From JABGPL01 sp964387885 (GTDB taxonomy: Bacteria > Electryoneota > AABM5-125-24 > Hatepunaeales > Hatepunaeaceae): a stretch of 64,000 nucleotides of DNA. This document shows, piece after piece, positions 16,931 through 26,705 of this stretch. The notes under the pieces were generated by a model. That model saw only the letters and a list, made by a program, of their open reading frames with translations. It had not been told where the DNA came from and made no database searches. The position numbers and the translations under genes were made by a program. Location of the stretch: positions 1-64,000 of the forward strand of contig CAYLYZ010000006.1 of NCBI GenBank assembly GCA_964387885.1, written 5' to 3'. Within the stretch, counting starts at the first letter, position 1. Each line of letters begins with the position of its first letter.

Positions 16931-19462
16931 ATGAACAGGTGGCCTATTTTTATTTTATCGATGCTGTTTATTGGTCTTGGTTTTGGTTTCCTCGGCTGCG
17001 GCGAGGATGATTCAGGCCCAACAGGACCAGTGCTGAACGCACCACAAGAACTGGTTGCAACAGCCCTTTCCGAAACGCAAATATCTCTTACCTGGACGAA
17101 TGTGGATGAGTTCATTTCCGGATACAAAATTCAAAGGGCAGAAGGTGCTGGAGGAAGCTTTTCGCAACTTATCCAACTTGAGGGTGATGTAAAAACCTAT
17201 ACAGATTCAGATTTGTCTGAAGGCTCGACCTATAAGTATAAAGTACAGAGCTTTCAGCGGGATACCGATTCTCCCTTTTCAGGTGAAGCTTCAGCTACAA
17301 CCCCACCAATCGCTCCGAGTGATTTGATGGCAGAAAGGGTATCCGGATCTGAAATAGACATTTTCTGGACAGATAATTCAGCAATTGAGGAGAACTACGA
17401 AGTCCAGATGCGCATATCCGGGAATCCTGAGTACGAGACGGTTGCGACATTGGACCCGGATGTAGTTGAGTATTCAGTGACAGATTTGGTAGAGAGTACA
17501 GTGTACCAGTTCCGCGTCAGGGCGGTTTTTGGTGAAAATTTCTCAGCCTGGTCAAATATGGCTCAGCAGGAAACAGTTGTTTTCACTCCCACGCCACCAA
17601 GCGAACTTGAAGCAGAAACTATGGGTAGCAGCGAGATTGCTTTAACCTGGGCGGATAATTCTCACAACGAGGAAGGTTTTGTTATTGAGCTTAGCTTGAC
17701 CGGTGAAGGTGAATGGTCACCGAAAGACTCTGTAGACCGGAATTTCGGAACTCGTCGAAGATTTACAGTTGGTCAATTAACCGGTTTGACCGAATACTAT
17801 TTCAGGGTCTATGCTTACAACGATTCAGGTCCTTCTCCCTATACAAACATAGTTAGTGCAACAACTATCCAGGGTCCACCGCTAATGCCAACTGATCTCG
17901 TGATAGATGCACCGAGCTATACACATGTTGAGATGAGTTGGACTGACAACTCTTTAGACGAACTCGGTTTTATCCTCGAAAGAAAACATGAGAGCAGTAA
18001 CTGGGGGCAGATAGATTCGCTGGTAGAGAATACAACATCTTTTAATGATGATGAAATTTTCCCAAGAAACAGGTATATGTACAGGATCTGTTCAGTTAAC
18101 GCAGTCGGTAGGTCATCCTGGCTTGCCTCTGAGGATTGGACTGCCGTTCCGGACGGTCCTCCAAATGCTCCCACAGACCTTGAAGCAACTCCACTCGATA
18201 TGGCAAGGATAAACCTCCGTTGGACAGATGCATCAAATAACGAAGGTGGATTTATTCTGGAAAGAAGTCTTTCCGGTGCAGATGATTTTGCGGTTATTGC
18301 CGAACTTACTGCTGGTGTAGAGTTTTATGGCGATACAGGTCTTGAACAGGAGACGGCCTATGATTACCGCGTGAAATCTGTTCGCGAAGATGAAGATGGT
18401 TATTATGAATCGGATTATTCAGATATTGCAACAGCTGCCACTTTCGGTCCCCTGAGTACACCTGCCAACCTGGTTGCGATACCGGTGAACACACAAGTGA
18501 TTCGTCTTCAATGGCAGGATCAATCATTTGCCGAATCAGGTTTTATTGTTGAAAGGGCGCCAGGCGGGGAGAATAATTTCAACATTATTGCTGATGTAGC
18601 TCCGGATACGCCCGTGCACGTTGACTCCGGTCTTGATGAGAGCACAGAATACTCTTACAGAGTTAAAGCCTACATGGTAGATAACGGTGATGTTGAAGAA
18701 TCTGATTATTCAAATATTGCAACAGCTGAGACATTTTCTCAAACTATTATCGAGCAGGGATTTGAGGAATTTGAAGCTGGATCTGCGCCTCCTGAAGAAT
18801 CAGGCTGGGGATATTATAACAGGAACGAAAACTCCGATTCGCGTCTTTTAGTTTCTGAGGAACGAGCTATGGAAGGTGGCACAAAAAGCCTGTTCTTTAA
18901 TGATATGCGAGGGAATTTAGAAAACTCAATTGTCGTGCTCAAAGAACATAGAAGTGCCGTTCGATCAAATGTGAGGTTTAACCTCTTCTTCCCCTCTTTT
19001 GGTGATATATTTGCAGTTCGAGGTGGCAATCAGAATAACCAGATTGCGTGGGAAATATATTTTGCGACACATCCTACCGATGGAAATATTGTTGCCGTCC
19101 GTCAAGGAAATCAACTCCTTTACACTCGTGGTGTTAATTTCCCACTTGGACAATGGAATACCGTTGAGGTAATCTCCAACTGCCTTGCGAGCACCAGCGA
19201 TGTAATAATCAACGGAACTCCTTATCGGTCAGGTTGGGGAGCTGCCAGCATGGCTACCGAGGGAATAGTATTTGTCTGCTTCTCTGGCAGTGTTGAAAAT
19301 GGAGATAGTGTTTGGGAACAGGCCTATCTCGACGATGTGTTGATTGAAGAAGTAGTCGACGAAGGTGCTAATGCATTTGAAATGCCTAATCCCGGTCCAG
19401 TCCGAGATCAGGGTTTGAATGTCTTTGATACTGAAACGTTGCCGGTTTTCCAGGCGAGGTAG
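16931..19462 (+). CDS. Lipoprotein with six fibronectin type III domains and a LamG-like end
   Basis: Starting at the ATG at 16931 (GGAG at 16921), the 843-residue protein has a lipoprotein signal ending 'GFGFLGCGEDD'. Six consecutive FnIII domains follow, each opening with the pattern 'PxxLxAxxxxxxxIxLxWxDxS' ('NAPQELVATALSETQISLTW', 'APSDLMAERV', 'PPSELEAETM', 'MPTDLVIDAP', 'APTDLEATPL', 'TPANLVAIPV'). The last about 200 residues resemble a concanavalin/LamG-like beta-sandwich with 'WNTVEVISNCLASTSDVIINGTP'. It has no T9SS tail and is predicted to be anchored by lipid. Its stop lies four bases before the accC start, so both are probably co-transcribed despite having no obvious functional link. 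Confidence 0.8.
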   Translation: MNRWPIFILSMLFIGLGFGFLGCGEDDSGPTGPVLNAPQELVATALSETQISLTWTNVDEFISGYKIQRAEGAGGSFSQLIQLEGDVKTYTDSDLSEGSTYKYKVQSFQRDTDSPFSGEASATTPPIAPSDLMAERVSGSEIDIFWTDNSAIEENYEVQMRISGNPEYETVATLDPDVVEYSVTDLVESTVYQFRVRAVFGENFSAWSNMAQQETVVFTPTPPSELEAETMGSSEIALTWADNSHNEEGFVIELSLTGEGEWSPKDSVDRNFGTRRRFTVGQLTGLTEYYFRVYAYNDSGPSPYTNIVSATTIQGPPLMPTDLVIDAPSYTHVEMSWTDNSLDELGFILERKHESSNWGQIDSLVENTTSFNDDEIFPRNRYMYRICSVNAVGRSSWLASEDWTAVPDGPPNAPTDLEATPLDMARINLRWTDASNNEGGFILERSLSGADDFAVIAELTAGVEFYGDTGLEQETAYDYRVKSVREDEDGYYESDYSDIATAATFGPLSTPANLVAIPVNTQVIRLQWQDQSFAESGFIVERAPGGENNFNIIADVAPDTPVHVDSGLDESTEYSYRVKAYMVDNGDVEESDYSNIATAETFSQTIIEQGFEEFEAGSAPPEESGWGYYNRNENSDSRLLVSEERAMEGGTKSLFFNDMRGNLENSIVVLKEHRSAVRSNVRFNLFFPSFGDIFAVRGGNQNNQIAWEIYFATHPTDGNIVAVRQGNQLLYTRGVNFPLGQWNTVEVISNCLASTSDVIINGTPYRSGWGAASMATEGIVFVCFSGSVENGDSVWEQAYLDDVLIEEVVDEGANAFEMPNPGPVRDQGLNVFDTETLPVFQAR

Positions 19463-19466
19463 GTAA

Positions 19467-21002
19467 GTGTCACAGAAGTTTAGAAAAGTGATGATAGCGA
19501 ACCGCGGTGAAATCGCGGTTCGCGTCATTAGAAGCTGCCGTGAAATGGGGATTTGCACGGTTGCTGTCTATTCCGATGCCGACGAAACAGCACCACACGT
19601 TATGATGGCGGATGAAGCGTATCATATCGGTGGTTCGCAGGCAAAGGACAGCTATTTGCGGATGGATGTTATAATCGAAACCGCAAAAAATGCATCAGTT
19701 GATGCTATACATCCCGGTTATGGATTCCTTGCGGAAAATGCTGAATTTGCTGATGCTGTTACGGATGCCGGGATGGTCTTTATCGGACCTCCTGGATCCG
19801 CAATTCAGTCGATGGGCTCAAAAACCGTGGCACGTCAGATTATGAGCAAAGCCGGTGTGCCGGTGGTTCCGGGAGATAAATCCGGACTTGACAATGACGA
19901 AGCTGCCTATGAATCGGCGAGGAATATTGGTTATCCCGTTCTGATCAAAGCTGCCATGGGCGGAGGCGGTAAAGGCATGCGTGTTGTTCGTGCTGAGGAG
20001 GATTTAATCCCTTCACTCAACGCTGCCAAACGTGAAGCTCTTTCGGGATTTGGGGATGACGAAGTATATCTTGAGAAATTCATCGAAGGACCTCGTCACA
20101 TAGAGATTCAGGTACTGGCTGATACTCATGGAAATTGTATCCATTTGTACGAACGTGAGTGCTCGATCCAGCGACGACATCAAAAGGTGATTGAAGAAGC
20201 ACCTTCCCCGGCTTTAGTAACACTCCCGGAAGTTCGGGAGCGGATGGGAAAAGCGGCTGTGCAGGCTGCGAAAGCTTGTGGATATGTCAATGCTGGAACT
20301 GTTGAGTTTCTCTTCGATCCGGAAACATCCGAGTTCTATTTTCTGGAAATGAACACCCGGCTGCAGGTTGAACACCCAGTGACGGAGTTCGTAACCGGTC
20401 TTGATCTTGTACGAGAAATGCTGCTGATCGCTCAGGGACATCCACTGACAATAAATCAGTCTGATATCAGCCACACCGGGCATTCAATTGAATGTCGTAT
20501 TTCAGCGGAGGATCCTGCAACGGGATTCCTTCCGGATGCAGGAACGATATCCGGACTCAACCGTCCGGATGGGCCCTGGGTACGAGTTGATTCCGGGGTA
20601 ACGATGGGCAGTGAAGTCGGGGTTTATTATGATCCTCTTGTTGCTAAGCTGGTCGTATGGGGACCAACCCGAGAATCAGCGATTCGGCGCATGCACCGAG
20701 CATTGTCTGAATACCGTGTTTCCGGTATTAAGACAACAATCCCATTCGCGAAGCTCGTCATGGAGCATCCGCGATTCATATCCGGTGATTTCGATACCCG
20801 TTTCATCGAACAGGAATATCAGGGTAAACCAGAAATAACCCCACCGGATGAAGCAGTAAAGGCTGCGATGATTGCTCTTGCGTTGTACGAACGCGAACAG
20901 GCAAATCGAACAGGTTTTGGGCACAGTCAGAATTCAGAACCAAATTCCAACGGCAAAGCCAACGCCTGGAAACTTGCTGGTAGAAAAGCCGGTATGAGGT
21001 AA
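19467..21002 (+). CDS. accC: Biotin carboxylase (acetyl/propionyl-CoA carboxylase subunit)
   Basis: ATP-dependent carboxylation of the biotin carrier protein, the first half-reaction of acetyl- or propionyl-CoA carboxylase. The 511-residue frame starts at a GTG ('MSQKFRKVMIANRGEIAVRVIRSCREMG'). It contains the N-terminal biotin carboxylase fold, an ATP-grasp domain with 'AAMGGGGKGMRVV', the catalytic 'EMNTRLQVEHPVTE', and the C-terminal 'ISAEDPATGFLPDAG ... YDPLVAKLVVWG' domain. It is about 60 residues longer than E. coli AccC, with a polar tail and no biotin attachment (MKM) motif. The carrier and transferase subunits are not nearby. Confidence 0.9.
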   Translation: MSQKFRKVMIANRGEIAVRVIRSCREMGICTVAVYSDADETAPHVMMADEAYHIGGSQAKDSYLRMDVIIETAKNASVDAIHPGYGFLAENAEFADAVTDAGMVFIGPPGSAIQSMGSKTVARQIMSKAGVPVVPGDKSGLDNDEAAYESARNIGYPVLIKAAMGGGGKGMRVVRAEEDLIPSLNAAKREALSGFGDDEVYLEKFIEGPRHIEIQVLADTHGNCIHLYERECSIQRRHQKVIEEAPSPALVTLPEVRERMGKAAVQAAKACGYVNAGTVEFLFDPETSEFYFLEMNTRLQVEHPVTEFVTGLDLVREMLLIAQGHPLTINQSDISHTGHSIECRISAEDPATGFLPDAGTISGLNRPDGPWVRVDSGVTMGSEVGVYYDPLVAKLVVWGPTRESAIRRMHRALSEYRVSGIKTTIPFAKLVMEHPRFISGDFDTRFIEQEYQGKPEITPPDEAVKAAMIALALYEREQANRTGFGHSQNSEPNSNGKANAWKLAGRKAGMR

Positions 21003-21027
21003 TCACATTTCATCAAGCTGTAAGATT

Positions 21028-21055
21028 GTACGGGCACGGCGCACCGTGCCCGTAC
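21028..21055. repeat. Perfect palindrome between convergent genes
   Basis: GTACGGGCACGG and its exact reverse complement close on a CGCA loop. It belongs to the GGGCACG/CGTGCCC family also seen at 601, 733, 49726 and 53690. Sitting between two convergent stops, it could also slow transcription in both directions, though there is no T-run. Confidence 0.75.
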
Positions 21056-21090
21056 GACATTAGTGTAGGCGTTGCTGCCTGCGAATTCAA

Positions 21091-23331
21091 CTACCGCACC
21101 AAAACCACCTTTCGCATCTCAGTCTTCTTCCCGACGTTCATTCGCACAACATGAACTCCTGCCGGAAAGTCACTTGCATTCCAGACAAATGTCTGATTGC
21201 CTGACGCAACATCCCCATCAACCAACCGCGAGACCTCTCGTCCATTAACATCAAACACCGCGAGCAAAACCTGATCCGCATGAGGCAAATATATCGACAA
21301 CTTAACCGATGAATTAAACGGATTGGGATTTGCTGGATAAAGCACGGGTGAAGTCGGTAAATCCGTTAAATCAGTTAAATCCGTTGTGAATGACCACTCC
21401 TCCACATCGACTGTCCAGCGAATTGTATCTGCTTCAAATCCATCACGGACGATAGAGGTGATTTCGTACTGTCCTGTCTCAAGAAATGTAACATGAACAG
21501 AAGCACTGTCGCTTTCAAGAGGTTCAGGATTAAACAGCCAGGAGAATTCAAGTGAATCCGATTCTTCATTAAAGGGAGTTATGACAAACTCAAGCGTTGA
21601 GTCGACATAGGTCGACAATTCTAACTCGGAAGGCCACCACGACCAGATTGCTGAGCGAACAATGATAGTCCATGTCACTTCGTCATTTTCATCTTCGTGA
21701 GAGACAAGAGCTTGAAGCTGATGCCTTCCTGACTGATCAAACGTTACAGAAACAGCGTCCGCATCACCAATTTCCTCCTGTCGTCGGTCCCGATGTGTCA
21801 AATTCCAGATTTTCTCCACTTCGATTTCCTCAATTGCAGTCACATCAATCCCGAAATCGATTTCAGTTCCCCGTTGTACAATCAAATCAAGGCTGTCAGG
21901 TTCATAGTTGCGGATGAAGAATTCCTCAACATGAACCAACCATGCCACTGAATCCGCGAACATGCTGTCGGATACAAAACACTCCATGATGTGATCATCA
22001 AGTTCTTCGAATATCAGAGTTGTCAAGGTGTCCGTTGAGACCGTATCCTCTTCAACTGTCCAGCAATAGTAGAGTGAATCATCCTGAAAATCCTCGGCCT
22101 GCACAAAAAACTCAACAGTATCTCCCTGCAGTACTGTGAACTCCAATTCCTCAGGGCTAAAATACACTATCTCGGGAGGAGAAAACATTAGAGCGACGTT
22201 TATAAGAACACCGTCGATTGATCCTCCGTCAATGGCTCCTATACTAGCTACAACTGCTGATCCATCAGGTGAGGCTATAACAGATTGATGTCCCAGTACA
22301 AATCTCTCTTGTTCATTGCCATCAATCCTGCGCCATTGTTCGTTGCCTGCAAGATCTGTTCGTATAATAGCGTTTCTTCTTGGGCTAGATGCATTTCCCA
22401 CTATTGTAAAACCATTGTCCCGCATTTGAACAAGAGAGAATCCCCATTCCCGATCACCAAAATCAAAATCGGTTGCCCATAGTTGATTGCAATCTCCATC
22501 GACCCTTAGCAGAAGCCAATCAACTCGACCTCCGGTTCTGTGACCGGTTGCTGCGAAACCGCCTTCACGACATGATATAAGAGAAGTAATCATGCCTCGT
22601 CCATAAGATCTCGACCAAAGAGCATCTCCTTCAAAATTGGTTTTAAGCAGCCAGGCGTTATTCTCGTTGCTTCTACCACCCATTAGAAGTCCATCACCTA
22701 CTTCTCGCAATGTCCATAACCAATTGCCCTCATATACGTTCTCCCATAAAATGTCTCCAATGCCATCAACCATAACCGCATATGCCTGGTGACCTTCACC
22801 TGATCTCCCAACAGCTACAAATTCCCCTGATTTGAGTTCAATCACTGCGTGACATTGGGCTGACCATTCGGGATCGGAATAGTTTCGCCACCACATTCTT
22901 TCACCCTCGGAATCCGTTCTGAGTAATGAAAACCTGCTGCCATCTTCATCGGTAACTTCACCTCCAAACAGAAATCCACCTTCTTCAGTTTGAATTAGAC
23001 TAAAAGCCCGGTTATTCACGCCACGGAATCTTTGATCAACATAAGTACGCTGCCAGAGCTCCTCTCCATTCACATCTGCTGTAACAATCCAAAACCCGGA
23101 GTTATTACCGACATGATTAACTCCTGACATGGCATAATTTCCCTCAACGGTATAAAAAACGTCATGAAAGAGGTTAGTTTCGTCGTTGATATCATAGAAA
23201 TGTGTCCATTGGTTTCCTGGCTGGGCGTTAAGTGAAATCGTAGATATGGTAAATATCATCATCAGGAGGAAAACGGAACGAATCTTGATTTTAGGTGGTG
23301 AGGTCAACTTACCCAAAAGGAATCTTGTCAT
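21091..23331 (-). CDS. T9SS cargo: repeat propeller-like and Ig-like surface protein
   Basis: The 746-residue product has a signal peptide (to about residue 36, 'SLNAQ'). About 350 residues of recurring ~45-residue repeats follow, of the type 'LVQTEEGGFLFGGEVTDEDGSRFSLLRTDSEGERMW', which probably form a beta-propeller. Three Ig-like segments come next (about 380-650). A type IX sorting domain ends the protein ('LYPANPNPFNSSVKLSIYLP ... PAGVHVVRMNVGKKTEMRKVVLVR'). The protein at 36490 has the same plan. Ligand and function are unknown. Confidence 0.8.
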   Translation of the reverse strand: MTRFLLGKLTSPPKIKIRSVFLLMMIFTISTISLNAQPGNQWTHFYDINDETNLFHDVFYTVEGNYAMSGVNHVGNNSGFWIVTADVNGEELWQRTYVDQRFRGVNNRAFSLIQTEEGGFLFGGEVTDEDGSRFSLLRTDSEGERMWWRNYSDPEWSAQCHAVIELKSGEFVAVGRSGEGHQAYAVMVDGIGDILWENVYEGNWLWTLREVGDGLLMGGRSNENNAWLLKTNFEGDALWSRSYGRGMITSLISCREGGFAATGHRTGGRVDWLLLRVDGDCNQLWATDFDFGDREWGFSLVQMRDNGFTIVGNASSPRRNAIIRTDLAGNEQWRRIDGNEQERFVLGHQSVIASPDGSAVVASIGAIDGGSIDGVLINVALMFSPPEIVYFSPEELEFTVLQGDTVEFFVQAEDFQDDSLYYCWTVEEDTVSTDTLTTLIFEELDDHIMECFVSDSMFADSVAWLVHVEEFFIRNYEPDSLDLIVQRGTEIDFGIDVTAIEEIEVEKIWNLTHRDRRQEEIGDADAVSVTFDQSGRHQLQALVSHEDENDEVTWTIIVRSAIWSWWPSELELSTYVDSTLEFVITPFNEESDSLEFSWLFNPEPLESDSASVHVTFLETGQYEITSIVRDGFEADTIRWTVDVEEWSFTTDLTDLTDLPTSPVLYPANPNPFNSSVKLSIYLPHADQVLLAVFDVNGREVSRLVDGDVASGNQTFVWNASDFPAGVHVVRMNVGKKTEMRKVVLVR

Positions 23332-23483
23332 TGTGCAATCCGCTAAAATTACTAATGGAAAATCGTTATTGGGTTAATGGTTATCGAAACTATTTCATCC
23401 GTTTGGATAATTGGAAGTTAGATAATTATTTATGGATTGTCAAGCGAATTAGTTCAGGTGGAGGAATTGATTGTTGTATGTTT

Positions 23484-23550
23484 TTTGTAGGGGCTGAAAA
23501 TCTTCAGCCCTTTCGGTCTGATTGGGCTGAAGATTTTCAGCCCCTACAAA
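23484..23550. repeat. Nested palindromes in a 27-bp perfect inverted repeat
   Basis: Two arms of 27 bases are exact reverse complements across a 13-base spacer. Each arm begins TTTGTAG and contains a palindrome in its own right (GGGCTGAAAATCTTCAGCCC). The outer edges TAGGGGC and GCCCCTA recur with other stems elsewhere in the window. Confidence 0.85.
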
Positions 23551-23574
23551 TTGTGACATTACATCCGAACAATT

Positions 23575-26340
23575 TTATTTTATAATTGTCACGGGTGTAA
23601 TTCTGACACTGATCGACGTTGAAAGCTGCAGGTAATACATTCCAGCAGGCAGTACCTCAGCTCTGAGAGTGCCTGTGTGTGTCCCTGCAGGTATCCAGGT
23701 TTCTGAAAGTTGGTGAACGTGTCGTCCTTTCATGTCAACGAGATTAATCGCGACATGTCCTGAATATTGCAAAGTATATGTAAACTTAGCAACCGAATTG
23801 AATGGATTCGGAAATACCTGAGACAGAGTTATGTTTTCCGGAATCGAGGGAATTGACACTTCGGGAATAGAGTTCGGTGAATACATCCTCGCGTGAATTT
23901 CACCATCTGCTCCCCAACCGTTAACTGCAAGATAGAAATCTGCATCATATACACCTTCAGCCACCTGATCAGCGGAGAAAGTGATATCCCACTCGGTTTC
24001 ACCATTCGGCATTAGCAATTCCAACTCCGGATTAGGGATCAACCAGGTTGCGTAAATATTGTATTTGAACATCCTGTCCGACCTTTCTCCTTCACCTTTC
24101 CAGATGCCGATAATTGTGCCATAACCGTGTTCAATCATTTGTGTTACTTCGATACCTCCGAGGCTGTATCCCTCTCCGGGAGGCGTGAGCTTAAACAGAG
24201 GTGTTACTTTGCCATCATCAACAGTCAGTAATGAAATCAAATGAGTTGATGGATTTGGTTCGGAGAGAATATATAAAGCCTGTATGTTGCCTTTCATCGC
24301 AAGTGCCTTGACGGGAAAACCGTTATTAAAACGATCCAGTTCCCACAATTCATCGTCACCACGGACAATAATTCCCTCGTCTCCGGCGAAATAAATATTA
24401 ACTAATCCTTCACCGAATATAAGATCAACTGTTAATGCCCGGTAAACGTCAAATCCGGCGGGATCGAAATATTGCTCGCCTAATTCACCCTGAGTTGAGA
24501 ACTCGACGATCTTTTCTTCATCACCACCGTAGATCAGGTGATCTCCACCCGAACCCAGATCGAGAAAACCTGCGCCATCAGAACCACCGGGCTGGTCGAA
24601 TTGGTTTACCAGTTGATAATTCTCATTGAGATGGTATATTTGATTAGGATCTTCACCGTTGTTTCCGCCTGCTATAAAGTAACCATCTTCAGTCCACGCC
24701 ACACCCTCTATTTCATAATCATTGGTGATAGCGCTAATGTCTATGACTTCTATGCGAACACCTTCCCGCCAACTTTCAACTGGTGTCGCGTAAAACGGGA
24801 CGGTAGTCTGGTTTGTGAACTCAAATGCAACATCCACGCGCTCACCGGGCTCAACTTCTGCTCGGAGTGTGTCAATTGCTAATCCATCGAGTGCGTTGTG
24901 AGGGAAATGCATCCAGCCACGGTCGTTGTTTGAGTCGTCCTGATCCCGAGGGAGGTCGGGATTTCCACTGTCGATGCAAGGGGAATCACCTGATAGTAAA
25001 AACCATGTCGAATCAATTCCGAAGAATCCGGGATCTTCCTCAGAATTCTCCTCACCATGCCAGCCGAAGCGAACGTGGCTGTAATCGACCCGGATATGTT
25101 CGGGGTGCCAGAAATGGGGTTCTTCACCCCAGATAATCGAGCTTGTTATATATATCCTTGTTCCCTCACCTGAAAATGCAACGTTAGCACCCTCCTGCCC
25201 GCCATGGTTATTGATGAATGTACAGTTATTAACTTCGAGCCATCTGTCATGGAAATTTCCCCAGACCGACAATGCGCCTCCTGCAATTGCTGTATTCTCG
25301 TAGAAGAGATTGTGATGGATATGAGACAGGGGTATATCCCATGCGGCAATACCGCCACCGACTCGGGCTTCGTTTTCGATGAATCGGCAGTAATAGATAT
25401 TTGCATCAACTTCGTCTCGCAGCAAAATTGCTCCACCGTGGTTTCCCTCACCTCCAACAGCCGAGTTGCGGTAGAAATCACACCACTCAAACACCGGACG
25501 ACTGCCTTCATTTCGCAGATATACAGCTCCACCCATTCCGGACTGGTTTTCAGTAAAAGTACAATGTGAGACCAATGGGCTTGAAGCGAAATACAACCCA
25601 AATCCCCCGCCTCCGCCACCGGCAATGTTCATCTCGAAATCACAATACTCGACTCGCGGATCGGAGTTTTGTTCAACACAGATCCCACCACCTGTCCAGT
25701 TAGTACGGTTGGATACGAACCTGCATTCTGTAATTGTCGGGGATGAACCGTAAGCAATCTCCATTCCGCCACCATTTTGGATTCCGTTATTCTCATTGAT
25801 CAAACAGTTCGCAATAACCGGATCAGCTTCCCAGATCATAATTCCCCCTCCAAATCCTCGAGCCATTCCGTGAGATATCCTTGAATGCTCAACGATGACC
25901 TTTCCTCCACGAATGAAGATATTTCCTCCAGCGGAGTTTTCATGACCATGCCCCTCACCAATATCCCTTCTGCCATGTTCGACAATGCAAAAGCTCAGGC
26001 GTGAACCCTCATCAGCCTCCAGAAAGCGTATTCCGCCCCATCCTGCATCCTGGCCAGCAGGTCCGAAGTAGATCGAGTCATCCTCTGTTCCTTCAGCCTC
26101 AAGCGTTCCGAAAACTAAAAAGGGAATTCTATGATCGGTGAGTATTTCCACTCCGGGCTCAATAGTTAGAGTCAGATTATTAGGAACGGCGATTTCACCT
26201 ACAACAAGATAAGGGCTGCCATCCCGATCCCAAACTCCACTTACTTCACCACGAACTTCGGTTTGGGAAAGGACTTGTGTAACCGTTCCACATATCAGCA
26301 GAATTGCTGCAATCGAAAAAAAGAGGAATGTTGATTTCAT
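23575..26340 (-). CDS. T9SS cargo: parallel beta-helix protein (tandem paralogue B)
   Basis: I start at the ATG at 26340 (GGAAAG upstream), giving 921 residues. A signal peptide (1-24, ending 'VLSQ') precedes a beta-helix of about 400 residues rich in 'GGGI', 'SHC.F..N' and 'IYYCRF' rungs. A middle region follows with 'ALDGLAIDTLRAEVEPGERVDVAFEFTNQT', then a section of 'WTEDGYFIAGGNNGEDPNQIYHL' strands that may be a propeller. The end is 'SQVFPNPFNSVAKFTYTLQ ... PAGMYYLQLS', a type IX sorting domain. It is closely related along its whole length to the neighbour at 26706, and a tandem duplication is the simplest reading. A role at the cell surface is inferred. Confidence 0.85.
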   Translation of the reverse strand: MKSTFLFFSIAAILLICGTVTQVLSQTEVRGEVSGVWDRDGSPYLVVGEIAVPNNLTLTIEPGVEILTDHRIPFLVFGTLEAEGTEDDSIYFGPAGQDAGWGGIRFLEADEGSRLSFCIVEHGRRDIGEGHGHENSAGGNIFIRGGKVIVEHSRISHGMARGFGGGIMIWEADPVIANCLINENNGIQNGGGMEIAYGSSPTITECRFVSNRTNWTGGGICVEQNSDPRVEYCDFEMNIAGGGGGGFGLYFASSPLVSHCTFTENQSGMGGAVYLRNEGSRPVFEWCDFYRNSAVGGEGNHGGAILLRDEVDANIYYCRFIENEARVGGGIAAWDIPLSHIHHNLFYENTAIAGGALSVWGNFHDRWLEVNNCTFINNHGGQEGANVAFSGEGTRIYITSSIIWGEEPHFWHPEHIRVDYSHVRFGWHGEENSEEDPGFFGIDSTWFLLSGDSPCIDSGNPDLPRDQDDSNNDRGWMHFPHNALDGLAIDTLRAEVEPGERVDVAFEFTNQTTVPFYATPVESWREGVRIEVIDISAITNDYEIEGVAWTEDGYFIAGGNNGEDPNQIYHLNENYQLVNQFDQPGGSDGAGFLDLGSGGDHLIYGGDEEKIVEFSTQGELGEQYFDPAGFDVYRALTVDLIFGEGLVNIYFAGDEGIIVRGDDELWELDRFNNGFPVKALAMKGNIQALYILSEPNPSTHLISLLTVDDGKVTPLFKLTPPGEGYSLGGIEVTQMIEHGYGTIIGIWKGEGERSDRMFKYNIYATWLIPNPELELLMPNGETEWDITFSADQVAEGVYDADFYLAVNGWGADGEIHARMYSPNSIPEVSIPSIPENITLSQVFPNPFNSVAKFTYTLQYSGHVAINLVDMKGRHVHQLSETWIPAGTHTGTLRAEVLPAGMYYLQLSTSISVRITPVTIIK

Positions 26341-26705
26341 GTTTCTTTCCACTATCAAAAATGAGACGGACAGGGGTTCTTTTATATAAAAGGTAACGTA
26401 ATTAATTTATTGATCATTTGCAAACCATTATTTTATAAAATAGGAACAGGTTATTAAAGGTAGATTGATCAACCTTATAACACGGCTCAAAAATATTTTC
26501 GTATAAATACTTACGAAGTTTCTGGCTGTTTTCAAATGAACGAAGTGAATGTAAACTGCCAGATTACGCTTAGCTTGAAATCAGGCAGTAACCATTCAAA
26601 TCAACTTGCGAAAATACTTTCAAGTACAGCTAAAACCTGTAATCGAAGGCACTTATTATTGGACAATCCGATTAATTTGAGATGGCATATATCTAATTGC
26701 AGAAC
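26341..26705. other. Spacer between tandem beta-helix genes
   Basis: AT-rich sequence presumably carrying the promoter of the 23575-26340 gene. It shares short words with the region upstream of the paralogue (for example TTTGCAAACCATT against TTCGCAAACAATG). I see no hairpin family member and no gene here. Confidence 0.5.

Noticed and set aside
25146..25625. 159-residue frame antisense-shifted within the beta-helix gene, and similar long frames at 5518, 6940, 24538, 27914, 46411 and 58100
   Set aside because: All lie wholly inside strong genes on the other strand or in another frame, with no domain and no start signal.
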